Origin: Terriglobales bacterium
GTDB lineage: Bacteria; Acidobacteriota; Terriglobia; Terriglobales; Acidobacteriaceae
Direction: 5' to 3'
DNA: 51,759 nt
Assembly (NCBI GenBank): GCA_030038475.1
Contig: JASHOU010000214.1
Coordinates: forward strand, 1-51,759
Position numbers and translations under genes: made by a program. Shown piece by piece: positions 1-8,180 of the stretch. Numbering within the stretch: position 1 is the first letter of the stretch; each line of letters begins with the position of its first letter. A model generated the notes under the pieces. It was given only the letters and a program-made list of their open reading frames with translations. It was not told where the DNA came from and did not search any database.

Positions 1-325
1 GCAGCTTTTCAGCCGCCAGAATCTGCGCCGCGATGATTCCTTTGGCATCGCACGAGCCACGCCCGTAAATGCGAGCGGCATCTTCGGACGACGGAATAAA
101 CGGCGGCACGGTATCCATGTGCGTGGAGAAGACAATCTCCGGGTGTGCGTGGCCCGGAGACGTGGCGATAACATTCGCGCGCGCGCCCTCGACAGACATT
201 TTTACGGCTTCGAAACGGCGCCGTAGCAGCTCCTCGCAGAGAAAATCGCCGACCGCAGCTTCATTCGGAGTAATGGATTCGATATCGACCAGACGACGAG
301 TGAGCGTGAACAGATCGGCATCCAT
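1..325 (-). CDS. M20-family metallopeptidase, N-terminal part (gene runs off the window)
   Basis: This is the first 108 residues of a zinc-dependent M20 hydrolase of the succinyl-diaminopimelate desuccinylase, acetylornithine deacetylase and carboxypeptidase group. These enzymes cleave amide bonds in the cytoplasm. The motif HMDTVPP at residues 69-75 supplies the first metal-binding His and the catalytic Asp, and GRGSCDAKG at 88-96 supplies the bridging Asp. The chosen ATG begins MDADLFTLTRRLVDIES, which matches the usual M20 N-terminus. It lies 83 bp downstream of mqnA on the same strand, so the two may be co-transcribed. The substrate cannot be told because the rest of the gene lies outside the window. 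Confidence 0.85.
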   Translation of the reverse strand, partial: MDADLFTLTRRLVDIESITPNEAAVGDFLCEELLRRRFEAVKMSVEGARANVIATSPGHAHPEIVFSTHMDTVPPFIPSSEDAARIYGRGSCDAKGIIAAQILAAEKL

Positions 326-408
326 GCAGAAAAAGAGTACCAGCGGATGCGGATTGTGAATAGGGCGCGCCTCTTAGGCAGCATGAATCGGGTTTTACGC
401 GGCGGGCT

Positions 409-1317
409 TTAAGCGGCATTCGATAAGCGGAGTTCGGGCGCGGGCGGGAGTATGCCAAGCTCCGCGCCGAGCCTGTAGAAAAGGTCGAGGCCCTCAAGGC
501 AAGGAGGGTCGAGATAATAGTGGATGTGATGCGTCAAATAGACGCGAATGGCTTCGAGCGACAGGCCGAGACGCGGCGCCCACTGCTGCGCGATGGTCTC
601 GAGGTTTTTGGGAGCGAGGCCATGGTCGCGGGATTTTTTGAAAACGTCGGCAATCGCCGCGGCATTACGTCCGGCAAGCGCTTGCCGGCGAATCGCCCAA
701 AAAGCAAAGACGAATGATTCTCCGGTGCGCGCGACCCACTCTTCTGCCAGGTCAAGCGTGAAGTAGCGCGAGCGATCGACTTGCAGCGCGGGGTCTCCAA
801 TAAGCAGGGCCGCATCGCATGAAGCCAGCATGGCATCAATATCGGGAGCCATTGGCCGATATTGGCGCGCTCCGCCCAGCCATTTGGCAAACAGAATTTT
901 GGCCAGCGCAACCGAGGTCATCGAAGACGTATCGAGCGCAACGGTGTGAACGCGGCGCAACCATTCTTCTGTCGGTGCCAGTTGACTGCGTGTTTCAGCC
1001 CGCATCTTGTGCGGCGTTTTACCGGGCATTTTCGTTGGCATCTTACCTACTAGCAGAATCGACTGCACTGCGCGACGCGCCGCAATCGCGACTTCGGGAA
1101 TGATTACGAGGTCGGGAACGGTGGTATAAGCCGCGGCAGGTATGATGCCGATGTCGCCTGCGCCGGTGCGCAGTGCTTCCGCGCAGGCGGAAGGAATTGT
1201 GTAGGAAATATCGAAATCGGCGCCAGCTTCGCCACGCTCAAAATCCCACATCAGCGGCGCCGTGTTGAGGTAGGAAATAGCCGAGATCTTTAATCGGTCG
1301 ATCACTAGCCGGCTCAT
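409..1317 (-). CDS. mqnA: Chorismate dehydratase, futalosine pathway of menaquinone synthesis
   Basis: MqnA converts chorismate to 3-enolpyruvylbenzoate, the first step of the futalosine route to menaquinone. The N-terminus ISAISYLNTAPLMWDF and the later segments VALDTSSMTSVALAKIL and DAALLIGDPAL are typical of this periplasmic-binding-protein-like family. I start at ATG 1317 (302 aa) because the reading frame further upstream is repeat-rich and not family-like. The partner mqnD lies about 6 kb away and menG about 44 kb away, so the pathway is scattered here. An oddity is a roughly 30-residue insertion near residues 92-123, rich in K, P, M and T (MPTKMPGKTPHKM), placed between the SILLVGK strand and the HTVALDTSS strand. 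Confidence 0.9.
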   Translation of the reverse strand: MSRLVIDRLKISAISYLNTAPLMWDFERGEAGADFDISYTIPSACAEALRTGAGDIGIIPAAAYTTVPDLVIIPEVAIAARRAVQSILLVGKMPTKMPGKTPHKMRAETRSQLAPTEEWLRRVHTVALDTSSMTSVALAKILFAKWLGGARQYRPMAPDIDAMLASCDAALLIGDPALQVDRSRYFTLDLAEEWVARTGESFVFAFWAIRRQALAGRNAAAIADVFKKSRDHGLAPKNLETIAQQWAPRLGLSLEAIRVYLTHHIHYYLDPPCLEGLDLFYRLGAELGILPPAPELRLSNAA

Positions 1318-1399
1318 CAACTTACGAATTCTACCAAAAGCGATGTGCGCGCCCTCCTTGACAGCGCTTTCAAAAGTGGAATAAGCATGGGCTTGCCGG

Positions 1400-1515
1400 G
1401 AGCTTCGAGCTACGAGCCGCGAGCTACGGGCGATCAGTTGGATCAAAAGCTTTCGCTCGAGGACTGGGTTTCAAAGCCTGGAACTCGAATCTCGAACTCG
1501 AAGCCCGCAGCCCGG
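1400..1515. repeat. Reiterated-word repeats in the mqnA/dprA divergent gap
   Basis: Two short blocks are made of slightly varied copies of the same word. The first, at 1400-1430, repeats agctacgag-like units. The second, at 1481-1515, repeats gaactcgaa-like units. They occupy the 207-bp gap between the divergent mqnA and dprA starts and belong to the same type of low-complexity intergenic repeat seen at several other loci in this window. I see no clear promoter in the gap. Confidence 0.5.
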
Positions 1516-1524
1516 TTTTTCTCT

Positions 1525-2691
1525 ATGGCGAATCTCGCGGTTGCCCCTTCCAATCTGACTTCTCAACAGGGCCTCTACTGGCTGGCTCTGGCTTTGACTC
1601 CCGGGTTAGGGCCCACGCGCATCAAGAAATTGATCGAGCACTGCGGCCCGGCTGAGCGCGTGTTTCAGTTCAGCCTCACCGAGCTCGAAGCATTGGGCAT
1701 GCGCGCGGTTTCCGCGCAATCGATTGCCACAGGGAAATCGATGGAGTTGGCACAGCAGGAGTGCGTGCAGGCGGCCGAGGCTGGCGCCACGATCGTCGCG
1801 CTCAGCGATCCCGAATATCCATCGCGCCTGAAAGAAATCTATGACCCGCCGGTTATTCTGTTCGTCAAAGGCAGCCTCGAGGCGCTGGCGCAGCCGAGCA
1901 TTGCCATGGTGGGAACGCGCCACCCCACGCCTTACGGCACTGGCATGGCCGAACGCCTCTCCATTGATCTCGCGGCGCGTGGCTTGGTAATTCTTAGCGG
2001 GCTGGCGCGCGGCGTCGATGCCGCGTCGCATAGAGGCGCGGTCGCTGCCAAAGGAAAAAGCATTGCCGTGCTCGGCACGGGAATCGACATCATTTATCCG
2101 AAGGAAAACACGCGGCTCGCCGAACAGATGCTCGCTCTCGGCGGCGCGCTGGTTACGGAGTTTCCAGTCGGCATTTCGCCCGCTCCGCAGAATTTTCCCA
2201 TTCGCAATCGCATCATTAGCGGCATGTCCACGGGAGTTCTGGTCGTGGAAGCCGCGGAGTATAGCGGCACGCGTATCACGTCGCGCTGCGCTCTGGAACA
2301 AAACCGGGACGTCTTCGCCGTTCCCGGCAATGTGACCAACAAAAACTCGTGGGGGCCGAACACGCTGATCAAGCAAGGCGCGAAGCTCGTTGCTACCTGG
2401 GAGGATGTATGGGAGGAACTGTCGTCCGACGTGCAGGTTACCCTCAGCGCAATGCAGAATGAATCCCCCGCGCCCGAAACTGCATCTCTATTTCCTGACG
2501 AGCCGACTTCGCCCCACGAAAAGAAGATCCTCAAGCTGCTGAAGGCCGATGAATCCACGCACATCGATCAACTGGTGGAATTGCTGGAAGCCGAAATGTC
2601 CTCCTCGGAAATCTTCGCCGCATTGTTCGAGCTGGAGCTGAACGGGAAAGTGCGCCAGTTGCCGGGGAAGAATTTTGTGAAGAGCTTTTAG
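1525..2691 (+). CDS. dprA: DNA-processing protein DprA
   Basis: DprA (Smf) binds incoming single-stranded DNA in the cytoplasm and loads RecA during natural transformation. The 388-residue protein has an N-terminal helical region, a Rossmann-like core with MVGTRHPTPYG (about 127-137), SGLARGVDAASHRGA (about 158-172), GTGIDIIYPKEN and FPIRNRIISG, and a C-terminal winged-helix DprA domain from about residue 320 ending VRQLPGKNFVKSF. The ATG at 1525 is preferred over longer in-frame starts because upstream codons fall in the repeat-rich intergenic DNA. It is divergent from mqnA. Competence is possible but not proven by this one gene. Confidence 0.93.
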   Translation: MANLAVAPSNLTSQQGLYWLALALTPGLGPTRIKKLIEHCGPAERVFQFSLTELEALGMRAVSAQSIATGKSMELAQQECVQAAEAGATIVALSDPEYPSRLKEIYDPPVILFVKGSLEALAQPSIAMVGTRHPTPYGTGMAERLSIDLAARGLVILSGLARGVDAASHRGAVAAKGKSIAVLGTGIDIIYPKENTRLAEQMLALGGALVTEFPVGISPAPQNFPIRNRIISGMSTGVLVVEAAEYSGTRITSRCALEQNRDVFAVPGNVTNKNSWGPNTLIKQGAKLVATWEDVWEELSSDVQVTLSAMQNESPAPETASLFPDEPTSPHEKKILKLLKADESTHIDQLVELLEAEMSSSEIFAALFELELNGKVRQLPGKNFVKSF

Positions 2692-2704
2692 CGGCTGGCT
2701 GTTG

Positions 2705-2727
2705 GCTATTAGCTCCTGGCTCTTGGC
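2705..2727. repeat. Left arm of inverted repeat around the four-helix-bundle gene
   Basis: The 23-nt arm is composed of TGGCTCTTGGC and related words. Its reverse complement occurs at 3149-3171 with 20 of 23 positions matching, by hand alignment. The two arms enclose the four-helix-bundle gene almost exactly. Confidence 0.65.
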
Positions 2728-2751
2728 TCTTGCGAAGACGTGAAAGTGCTC

Positions 2752-3174
2752 ATGAGAAACTACAGAGATTTGAGCGTTTGGGAGAAAGCGCACCGCCTAA
2801 CGCTCGCGGTTTACAAGAATACGCAGACTTTCCCCAGCGAGGAACGATTTGGCCTGACGAGTCAGATGCGTCGTGCGTCGTCATCCATTGCAGCAAATCT
2901 CGCCGAAGGCTGTGGTCGACGGTCAGACGGCGAAATGCAAAGATTCATACAAATCGCCATGGGTTCGGGCACTGAACTGTCATACCACCTTTTGTTGGCC
3001 AAGGATCTGGGACTTATCGAGGAGAGAATTCATCTGGGCTTGGATTCAGATTTGGGAATCGTCATGCGCATGATGTCATCGCTCTTGCAGAGGATTAGAG
3101 CTCATCCGGGAAGAGATAATGAGTACCCTCTAAAACGTGAGGCCATGGGCCAAGAGCCAATAGCTAAAAGCTAG
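2752..3174 (+). CDS. Four-helix-bundle protein (23S rRNA intervening-sequence protein family)
   Basis: The protein of about 140 residues starts MRNYRDLSVWEKAHRL and contains SSSIAANLAEGCGRR and the helix GTELSYHLLLAKDLGLI. These are hallmarks of the TIGR02436 four-helix-bundle family, first met in 23S rRNA intervening sequences and related to the Avd accessory protein of diversity-generating retroelements. No reverse transcriptase or variable repeat is visible here. A GTG at 2740 is an alternative start. The last ten residues (GQEPIAKS at the end) are encoded by the right arm of an inverted repeat, so the tail is not family sequence and the gene may have captured a new stop codon. Molecular function is unknown. 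Confidence 0.85.
   Translation: MRNYRDLSVWEKAHRLTLAVYKNTQTFPSEERFGLTSQMRRASSSIAANLAEGCGRRSDGEMQRFIQIAMGSGTELSYHLLLAKDLGLIEERIHLGLDSDLGIVMRMMSSLLQRIRAHPGRDNEYPLKREAMGQEPIAKS
3149..3171. repeat. Right arm of inverted repeat around the four-helix-bundle gene
   Basis: This 23-nt arm is the inverted partner of 2705-2727. It overlaps the final codons of the four-helix-bundle gene, whose stop codon lies at its outer edge. The word composition matches the hairpin at 25377-25426. Confidence 0.65.
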
Positions 3175-3245
3175 ACGCCGCACAGTTGTTGCAATTCGCC
3201 ATTTCGTGCTAGGGTCAATTTCATTACCGTCATCTAGAGGAGCCA

Positions 3246-5750
3246 TTGTCTAAGGGTTTAGTCATTGTCGAATCGCCGGCTAAGGCGAAAACTATCCAGA
3301 AGTATTTGGGCAAGGGATTTACGGTCGATGCGTCATTCGGCCACGTGAAGGATCTGCCCAAGAGCAGCCTCGGTGTCGATCTCGACAACGATTTCGAAAC
3401 CGAATACGTTGTCATTCCTGGAAAAGAAAAGGTCCTGGCCAAGCTGAAGAAGCTGGCGCTTTCCGCCGATCACATCTATCTCGCGCCCGACCCCGATCGC
3501 GAAGGCGAAGCCATCGCCGCGCATCTTGCCGAGGAACTGGGCGACGATTCGGGCAAAAAGAAAAAAGCAAAGAAAAAGAGCGCCAAGGCAAAGACAGGCG
3601 CGGATTCGAATGGCGATGGCGAGCGCATTCGCCGCGTAACGTTCAACGAAATCACGCAACGCGCGGTGAAGGCTGCATTCGAGCATCCGCGCGACATCGA
3701 TAAGAATCTGGTCGATGCGCAGCAAACCCGCCGCGTGCTCGATCGCCTGGTGGGCTACCAGGTTTCTCCTCTTTTATGGGACAAGGTGCGCCGCGGGCTT
3801 TCTGCGGGACGCGTGCAGACCGTCGCGCTGCGCCTGATCGTCGACCGCGAGCGGGAAATCAAGGCCTTCGAGAAAAAAGAATATTGGACCATCGATGCCA
3901 ATCTCGCAGCCGCCAAGCCTCCCGTGTTTGCCGCGCACTTTCTGGGTAAGGGCGAAGAGAAAATCGAAATTGCGAACGGCGAGGAAGCGGATAAGATCCG
4001 GCTGGCGCTGGAAAAGGCCGATTGGGTCGTTCGCACGGCCGAAAAGAAAGAGCGGCGCCGCAATGCGACTCCGCCATTTACCACCAGCAAACTGCAGCAG
4101 GATTCCTCGCGAAAACTGCGTTTCAGCGTGAAGCGCACCATGATGATCGCGCAGCGTCTTTATGAAGGCATCGAACTGGGTGATGAAGGATTGATCGGTT
4201 TGATCACCTACATGCGTACCGATTCCACTCGGGTTGCGCCCGAAGCGATCACCGAGGTGCGCGAATACATCGGCAAAGAATATGGCGTCAGCTATCTGCC
4301 CGAATCTCCGAATACATATAAGGAGAAGAAAGAAGCGCAGGCGGCGCACGAAGCCATTCGTCCGACTTCGGCGATGCGCCATCCCGATCAGGTCAAGCAA
4401 TACTTGCAGGAAGACGAATTCAAGGTCTACAAACTGATCTGGCAGCGTTTCATTGCCTCACAGATGAACGCCGCCGTGTTCGATCAGACTTCAGTCGATA
4501 TCGACGCCAAATCAGTAAGCAACATTTTCTGGTTCCGCGTTACAGGGTCGGTGATGAAGTTTGACGGCTTCCTCAAAGTTTATGAAGAGGCCAAAGACAC
4601 AAAGGATGAAGAAGACCAGGAACGAAAACTTCCGCCGCTCGAGGCCGGCCAGAAATTGACGCTGAAGTCGTTGCATCCAGAGCAGCATTTCACCGAGCCA
4701 CCTCCGCGCTTCAACGAAGCTTCGCTGGTGAAGGAATTAGAAGAGCGCGGCATTGGCCGGCCGTCCACCTACGCGACGATTCTGAGCACGATTCAGGAGC
4801 GCATGTACGCGCAAAAAGTCGGCGGCAAATTTGTGCCCACCGAAATCGGCCTGGTCGTGACCGATCTGCTGGTCGAAAATTTCAAGGATATTTTCGATTT
4901 CCAGTACACCGCGCGGCTGGAGGAAGAACTCGACGAAATTGAAGAGGGCAAGCAAACCGGCAACGACGCGCTCAACGAGTTTTACAAGAAATTCGCCAAG
5001 GATCTCCGCTACGCCGAGAAGCACATGGAAAACATCAAGCGTATGGAGAAACCGACCGACGAAAAATGCGAACTCTGCGGAGCGCCGCTCGTTATCAAGT
5101 GGGGCAAGCACGGCTCGTTTTACGCTTGCAGCACCTATGACAAGGAGAATCCCGATAGCTGCAAGTTTACCAAGGAAAATCCCATTAATCTTCCCGACCT
5201 CGACTCGGCCGATGTGCAGGAAACATCGCAGGAGGAATACTGCGAAAACTGCGGCCGCGTGATGGTGCTGAAGCGTGGACGCTTCGGCCAGTTCATGGCC
5301 TGCACCGGTTATCCCGATTGCAAAACGACTCGCCGGCTCGATCAGGGCAAAAAAGTTCCCGACATTCCGCTCGAAGAAATCTGCCCGCAGTGTGGACGCA
5401 ACCTGATTCTGCGCCATGGCCGCTACGGCGAATTCGTCTCCTGTAGCGGATATCCTGAGTGCAAATATGTGAAGCAGAACTTCATCGGCGTAAAGTGCCC
5501 GCTATGCAAAGAAGGCGAACTGGTGGAGAAGCGAGCGCGCAAGGGCAATACTTTTTACGGCTGCGCAAATTATCCGAAGTGCAAATTCACCTCCGCTTCG
5601 AAGCCCATTGCCGAAAAGTGTCCGCTGTGCGGAAGCGAATACCTGGTGGAACGGATGCGCAAAGACGGTTCAGTGATTGCCTGCCCCAATAAGGAATGCG
5701 ATTACGAGCGCGCGTTGGAAGGCGCGGCGGCGGGCGCATCCAAGGTGTGA
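3246..5750 (+). CDS. topA: DNA topoisomerase I (type IA)
   Basis: TopA relaxes negative supercoils by transient single-strand cleavage. The 834-residue protein has an N-terminal Toprim domain (KGLVIVESPAKAKTIQKYLG, then DPDREGEAIAAHL), the catalytic tyrosine in LITYMRTDSTR at about residue 321, and five C4-type zinc-finger modules starting near residues 607, 665, 713, 750 and 792. The start is a TTG preceded by AGAGGAG with short spacing. No ATG or GTG further in would preserve the Toprim start. A lysine-rich insertion (about residues 100-123, KKKKAKKKSAKAK) sits inside the Toprim domain after the DxDxE-type motif. Confidence 0.97.
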   Translation: MSKGLVIVESPAKAKTIQKYLGKGFTVDASFGHVKDLPKSSLGVDLDNDFETEYVVIPGKEKVLAKLKKLALSADHIYLAPDPDREGEAIAAHLAEELGDDSGKKKKAKKKSAKAKTGADSNGDGERIRRVTFNEITQRAVKAAFEHPRDIDKNLVDAQQTRRVLDRLVGYQVSPLLWDKVRRGLSAGRVQTVALRLIVDREREIKAFEKKEYWTIDANLAAAKPPVFAAHFLGKGEEKIEIANGEEADKIRLALEKADWVVRTAEKKERRRNATPPFTTSKLQQDSSRKLRFSVKRTMMIAQRLYEGIELGDEGLIGLITYMRTDSTRVAPEAITEVREYIGKEYGVSYLPESPNTYKEKKEAQAAHEAIRPTSAMRHPDQVKQYLQEDEFKVYKLIWQRFIASQMNAAVFDQTSVDIDAKSVSNIFWFRVTGSVMKFDGFLKVYEEAKDTKDEEDQERKLPPLEAGQKLTLKSLHPEQHFTEPPPRFNEASLVKELEERGIGRPSTYATILSTIQERMYAQKVGGKFVPTEIGLVVTDLLVENFKDIFDFQYTARLEEELDEIEEGKQTGNDALNEFYKKFAKDLRYAEKHMENIKRMEKPTDEKCELCGAPLVIKWGKHGSFYACSTYDKENPDSCKFTKENPINLPDLDSADVQETSQEEYCENCGRVMVLKRGRFGQFMACTGYPDCKTTRRLDQGKKVPDIPLEEICPQCGRNLILRHGRYGEFVSCSGYPECKYVKQNFIGVKCPLCKEGELVEKRARKGNTFYGCANYPKCKFTSASKPIAEKCPLCGSEYLVERMRKDGSVIACPNKECDYERALEGAAAGASKV

Positions 5751-5828
5751 CAGGATCAGGTCTTCAGAAACGAATCTCAATAGAAATAATTTCAGTAACG
5801 AAAAAAATAGAAATACGAGGGAAAATAA

Positions 5829-6293
5829 ATGGCGAAAAAGGCGACCGCTCAGGATGCAACCCTGATCATGCAACTCTACGATCTCCGCCGTGAAGCGGAG
5901 ATGCGTAAGGCAAGAAACTGGTTTACTGCCGAGTTCTGGCCGCAGAGCATCGATGAGTTTATGAAAGTCGTGAACTCGTTCCCCAGCCAGGAAAACGCGT
6001 GGGCTCGCCAGGTGGGAGGCTACTGGGATATGGCCGCATCGTTCGTGGTGCAGGGCGCGCTCAACGAAACGCTTTTCCTACAGCCCGGCTGCAGCGGCGA
6101 AATGTTTTTCATTTTTGCGAAGGTGTCTCCCTACCTGAAGGAGTTTCGCGAGCAAACTAATAATCCCGATGCCTTCGTGAATATCGAAAAAGTTGCTACG
6201 GGATCGAAGTTGGCACGCAAACGGCTGGAGCGCGTCTCGAAAAATGTTGAGAATCGGCTGAAAGCGCTGGCCAAGGCCGCTAAGAAGAGTTGA
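5829..6293 (+). CDS. Conserved hypothetical protein, 154 aa
   Basis: I do not recognise a named family. The product is soluble-looking, without a signal peptide or membrane segment. It begins with a charged helix (LYDLRREAEMRKARNWF), contains an aromatic-rich middle (GGYWDMAASFVVQGALNE) and ends with a basic helix (LERVSKNVENRLKALAKAA). The ATG follows GAGGG with 7 nt spacing, which supports the start. It lies 78 bp after topA on the same strand and may be co-transcribed. Ordered segments and a good ribosome-binding site make it a real gene rather than a chance reading frame. Confidence 0.75.
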   Translation: MAKKATAQDATLIMQLYDLRREAEMRKARNWFTAEFWPQSIDEFMKVVNSFPSQENAWARQVGGYWDMAASFVVQGALNETLFLQPGCSGEMFFIFAKVSPYLKEFREQTNNPDAFVNIEKVATGSKLARKRLERVSKNVENRLKALAKAAKKS

Positions 6294-6331
6294 CAGGCAA
6301 TCCTGTTTCTCATTCCTCATTTTTGTGACTC

Positions 6332-6351
6332 GGGACACAAATTCGTGTCCC
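6332..6351. other. Stem-loop downstream of the 154-aa hypothetical gene
   Basis: GGGACAC at 6332-6338 pairs perfectly with GTGTCCC at 6345-6351 around a 6-nt loop. It lies 38 bp after a stop codon and could act as a terminator, but there is no T-run, so its role is uncertain. Confidence 0.4.
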
Positions 6352-6379
6352 TCCATCTGCTATTCTTAAGTCCGTTGTT

Positions 6380-6535
6380 ATGCTTTGGTGGTTTGTCATA
6401 CTCGGAGTCAGTACCTTGGTCGTCGTTTCAGTTGCGCTTACCATTTACATGCGGGTTCGCCGGCAGATGAAGCAGCGGGGGCCGCAGCAAGCGGAACTCG
6501 ACGGCCTGGACCATCCGTCGCCGCCTGAAACCTGA
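6380..6535 (+). CDS. Small single-pass membrane protein, 51 aa
   Basis: This reading frame of 51 codons plus stop begins MLWWFVILGVSTLVVVS and continues VALTIYMRVRRQMKQRG, giving one N-terminal transmembrane helix (about residues 3-24) followed by a basic cytoplasmic stretch and a short acidic, proline-rich tail ending PSPPET. It sits 46 bp ahead of the bioY start on the same strand. There is no strong Shine-Dalgarno, so initiation is less certain than the topology. The composition is that of a genuine small membrane protein. No function can be assigned. Confidence 0.55.
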   Translation: MLWWFVILGVSTLVVVSVALTIYMRVRRQMKQRGPQQAELDGLDHPSPPET

Positions 6536-6581
6536 TTCAGCACGGGAGTTGGTTCGCATCATTGGTACGAGGAGGAAAGGC

Positions 6582-7199
6582 ATGTCTAGAGCAGCCACGG
6601 AGGTTTTGGGCAAGAGCGCGCAATCCCTCAGTCCGGAAAAAGATTGGAAAAAGGAATGGGCGAAGCAGTCGGCGATCGTGATCGGCGCCAGTTTGTTTGT
6701 CGCTCTGTGCGCGCGCGTTACGGTGCCACTGCCCTTTACTCCAGTTCCGCTGACGCTGCAAAACTTCGGGGTGCTCGTGGTCGGGTTGCTGCTCGGTTCG
6801 CGGCGCGGGTTCGCCGCGCTCGCACTTTATCTCGCCGAGGGGGTTGCGGGAATGCCCGTATTCAGCCCGACAATTCTTGGCAGCGGAATCGCACATCTGC
6901 TCGGACCGACGGGCGGTTTCCTGATGGCGTATCCAGTTATGGCGTTCGTCGCTGGTTGGGTCTACGAGCGGGGGCCGGCGGAAAGCGGACGCCGCTTCAC
7001 TCGGGCTTTGCTATCGGCTGTGGCGGGTGAGGTTGTGCTTTTCGCTGGCGGGCTAAGCTGGCTCGCCGTGCTCACGCATTCTGTTTCTTTGGCGATCAGG
7101 TATGGCTTTTACTGGTTCGTGTTTGCCGAGGTCATCAAGGTGCTCATGGCCGCCGCCGTTGCCTCGCGTTGGCGCCAGCAACGTAGTGCGCAGGCGTGA
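6582..7199 (+). CDS. bioY: Biotin ECF transporter substrate-binding subunit BioY
   Basis: BioY is the membrane S-component that captures biotin and works with an ECF energy-coupling module (AT proteins), which is not encoded nearby. The 205-residue protein has about six hydrophobic helices and the family signature running from VTVPLPFTPVPLTLQNFG through GSRRGFAALALYLAEG to GPTGGFLMAYP. ATG 6582 is chosen because it has an excellent Shine-Dalgarno, GAGGAGGAAAGG, just upstream. The longer frame from a TTG at 6549 lacks one. No biotin repressor operator is evident in the short upstream gap. Confidence 0.93.
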   Translation: MSRAATEVLGKSAQSLSPEKDWKKEWAKQSAIVIGASLFVALCARVTVPLPFTPVPLTLQNFGVLVVGLLLGSRRGFAALALYLAEGVAGMPVFSPTILGSGIAHLLGPTGGFLMAYPVMAFVAGWVYERGPAESGRRFTRALLSAVAGEVVLFAGGLSWLAVLTHSVSLAIRYGFYWFVFAEVIKVLMAAAVASRWRQQRSAQA

Positions 7200-7323
7200 A
7201 ATGGCGCATCGAGCTTCGCATGAGCGGGCTGCTTTGAGCAGATGCCGTGCTTTCACTGAGTCGATCCTGAGGACAGGTCTGAATTTTTAATCCCGAAGTT
7301 ATAGAACAGGATTACGCAATCTT

Positions 7324-8178
7324 ATGAGTACCGTATCTTCCCCAGTTCGCGAAATCAGCGTGGCGCACAGCCCGGATTCGGATGATGCATTCATGTTTTA
7401 TGGCCTGGCTACGAACAAAGTTCGCGCGCCAGGACTGAAGTTCAAGCACACGCTTTGCGACATCGAAACGCTGAACCGGCAGGCGCAGCAAGGTGACGGC
7501 GTCTACGATGTCACCGCGATTTCGTTTCATGCCTTTCCCTACGTTCAGGAAAACTACGCATTGATGTCGTGTGGCGGCAGCGTGGGAGACGGTTATGGTC
7601 CCATGCTCGTTTCCACGCGCGCCTTCACTCAGGAAGAAATCAAGCAAAAGAAAATCGCCGTGCCCGGCAAACTCACCACCGCGTATCTGGCCCTCGAACT
7701 GTTTGCGCCCGGCGTCGAAGTGGAGGTCGTTCCCTTCGATCAGATCATTCCGCAGATTCTTGAGGGCAAATACGAAGCGGGCCTCATCATCCACGAGGGC
7801 CAGCTCACGTATGACAAGTCGGGGTTGCACCGGGTGGTCGATCTTGGCCGCTGGTGGCAAAAAGTTACAGGACTGCCGCTGCCACTCGGAGGGAACGCCA
7901 TTCGCCGTTCGCTCGGCCGCGAAACCATGTCAAGCGTGACGCAGGCGCTGCGCGAGAGCATCCAATACGCGATCGATCATCGTGAAGAGGCGCTCGCGTA
8001 TGCCATGCAGTTCGCCCGCGATCTCGATACGCAGCTAGCCGATAAGTTTGTCGGCATGTATGTGAATGAGCGGACGCTCGACTATGGAGAAGACGGCCGC
8101 GAAGCTGTGCGCCGCCTGCTGGATATGGGCCACAAAGCTGGGATCATTCCGCAAACGCCGAGAGTGGAGTGGGTGTAG
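7324..8178 (+). CDS. mqnD: 1,4-dihydroxy-6-naphthoate synthase, futalosine pathway
   Basis: MqnD converts cyclic dehypoxanthine futalosine to 1,4-dihydroxy-6-naphthoate in menaquinone synthesis. The 284-residue sequence opens with the signature VAHSPDSDDAFMFYGL and contains the conserved segments DVTAISFHAFPYV, GYGPMLVS, GLIIHEGQLTY and LPLPLGGNAIRR. Length matches the family. It is a stand-alone gene downstream of bioY. With mqnA and menG in the same window, it implies the organism makes menaquinone by the futalosine route. MqnB, MqnC and MqnE are not in the window. Confidence 0.95.
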   Translation: MSTVSSPVREISVAHSPDSDDAFMFYGLATNKVRAPGLKFKHTLCDIETLNRQAQQGDGVYDVTAISFHAFPYVQENYALMSCGGSVGDGYGPMLVSTRAFTQEEIKQKKIAVPGKLTTAYLALELFAPGVEVEVVPFDQIIPQILEGKYEAGLIIHEGQLTYDKSGLHRVVDLGRWWQKVTGLPLPLGGNAIRRSLGRETMSSVTQALRESIQYAIDHREEALAYAMQFARDLDTQLADKFVGMYVNERTLDYGEDGREAVRRLLDMGHKAGIIPQTPRVEWV

Positions 8179-8180
8179 GA

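Noticed and set aside
2752-3174. A diversity-generating retroelement around the four-helix-bundle gene
   Set aside because: There is no reverse transcriptase, template repeat or variable repeat nearby, so only the accessory-like gene is called.
6294-6581. A biotin repressor operator or riboswitch ahead of bioY
   Set aside because: No TTGTAAACC-type inverted repeat or known riboswitch core could be found; only a short hairpin is present.
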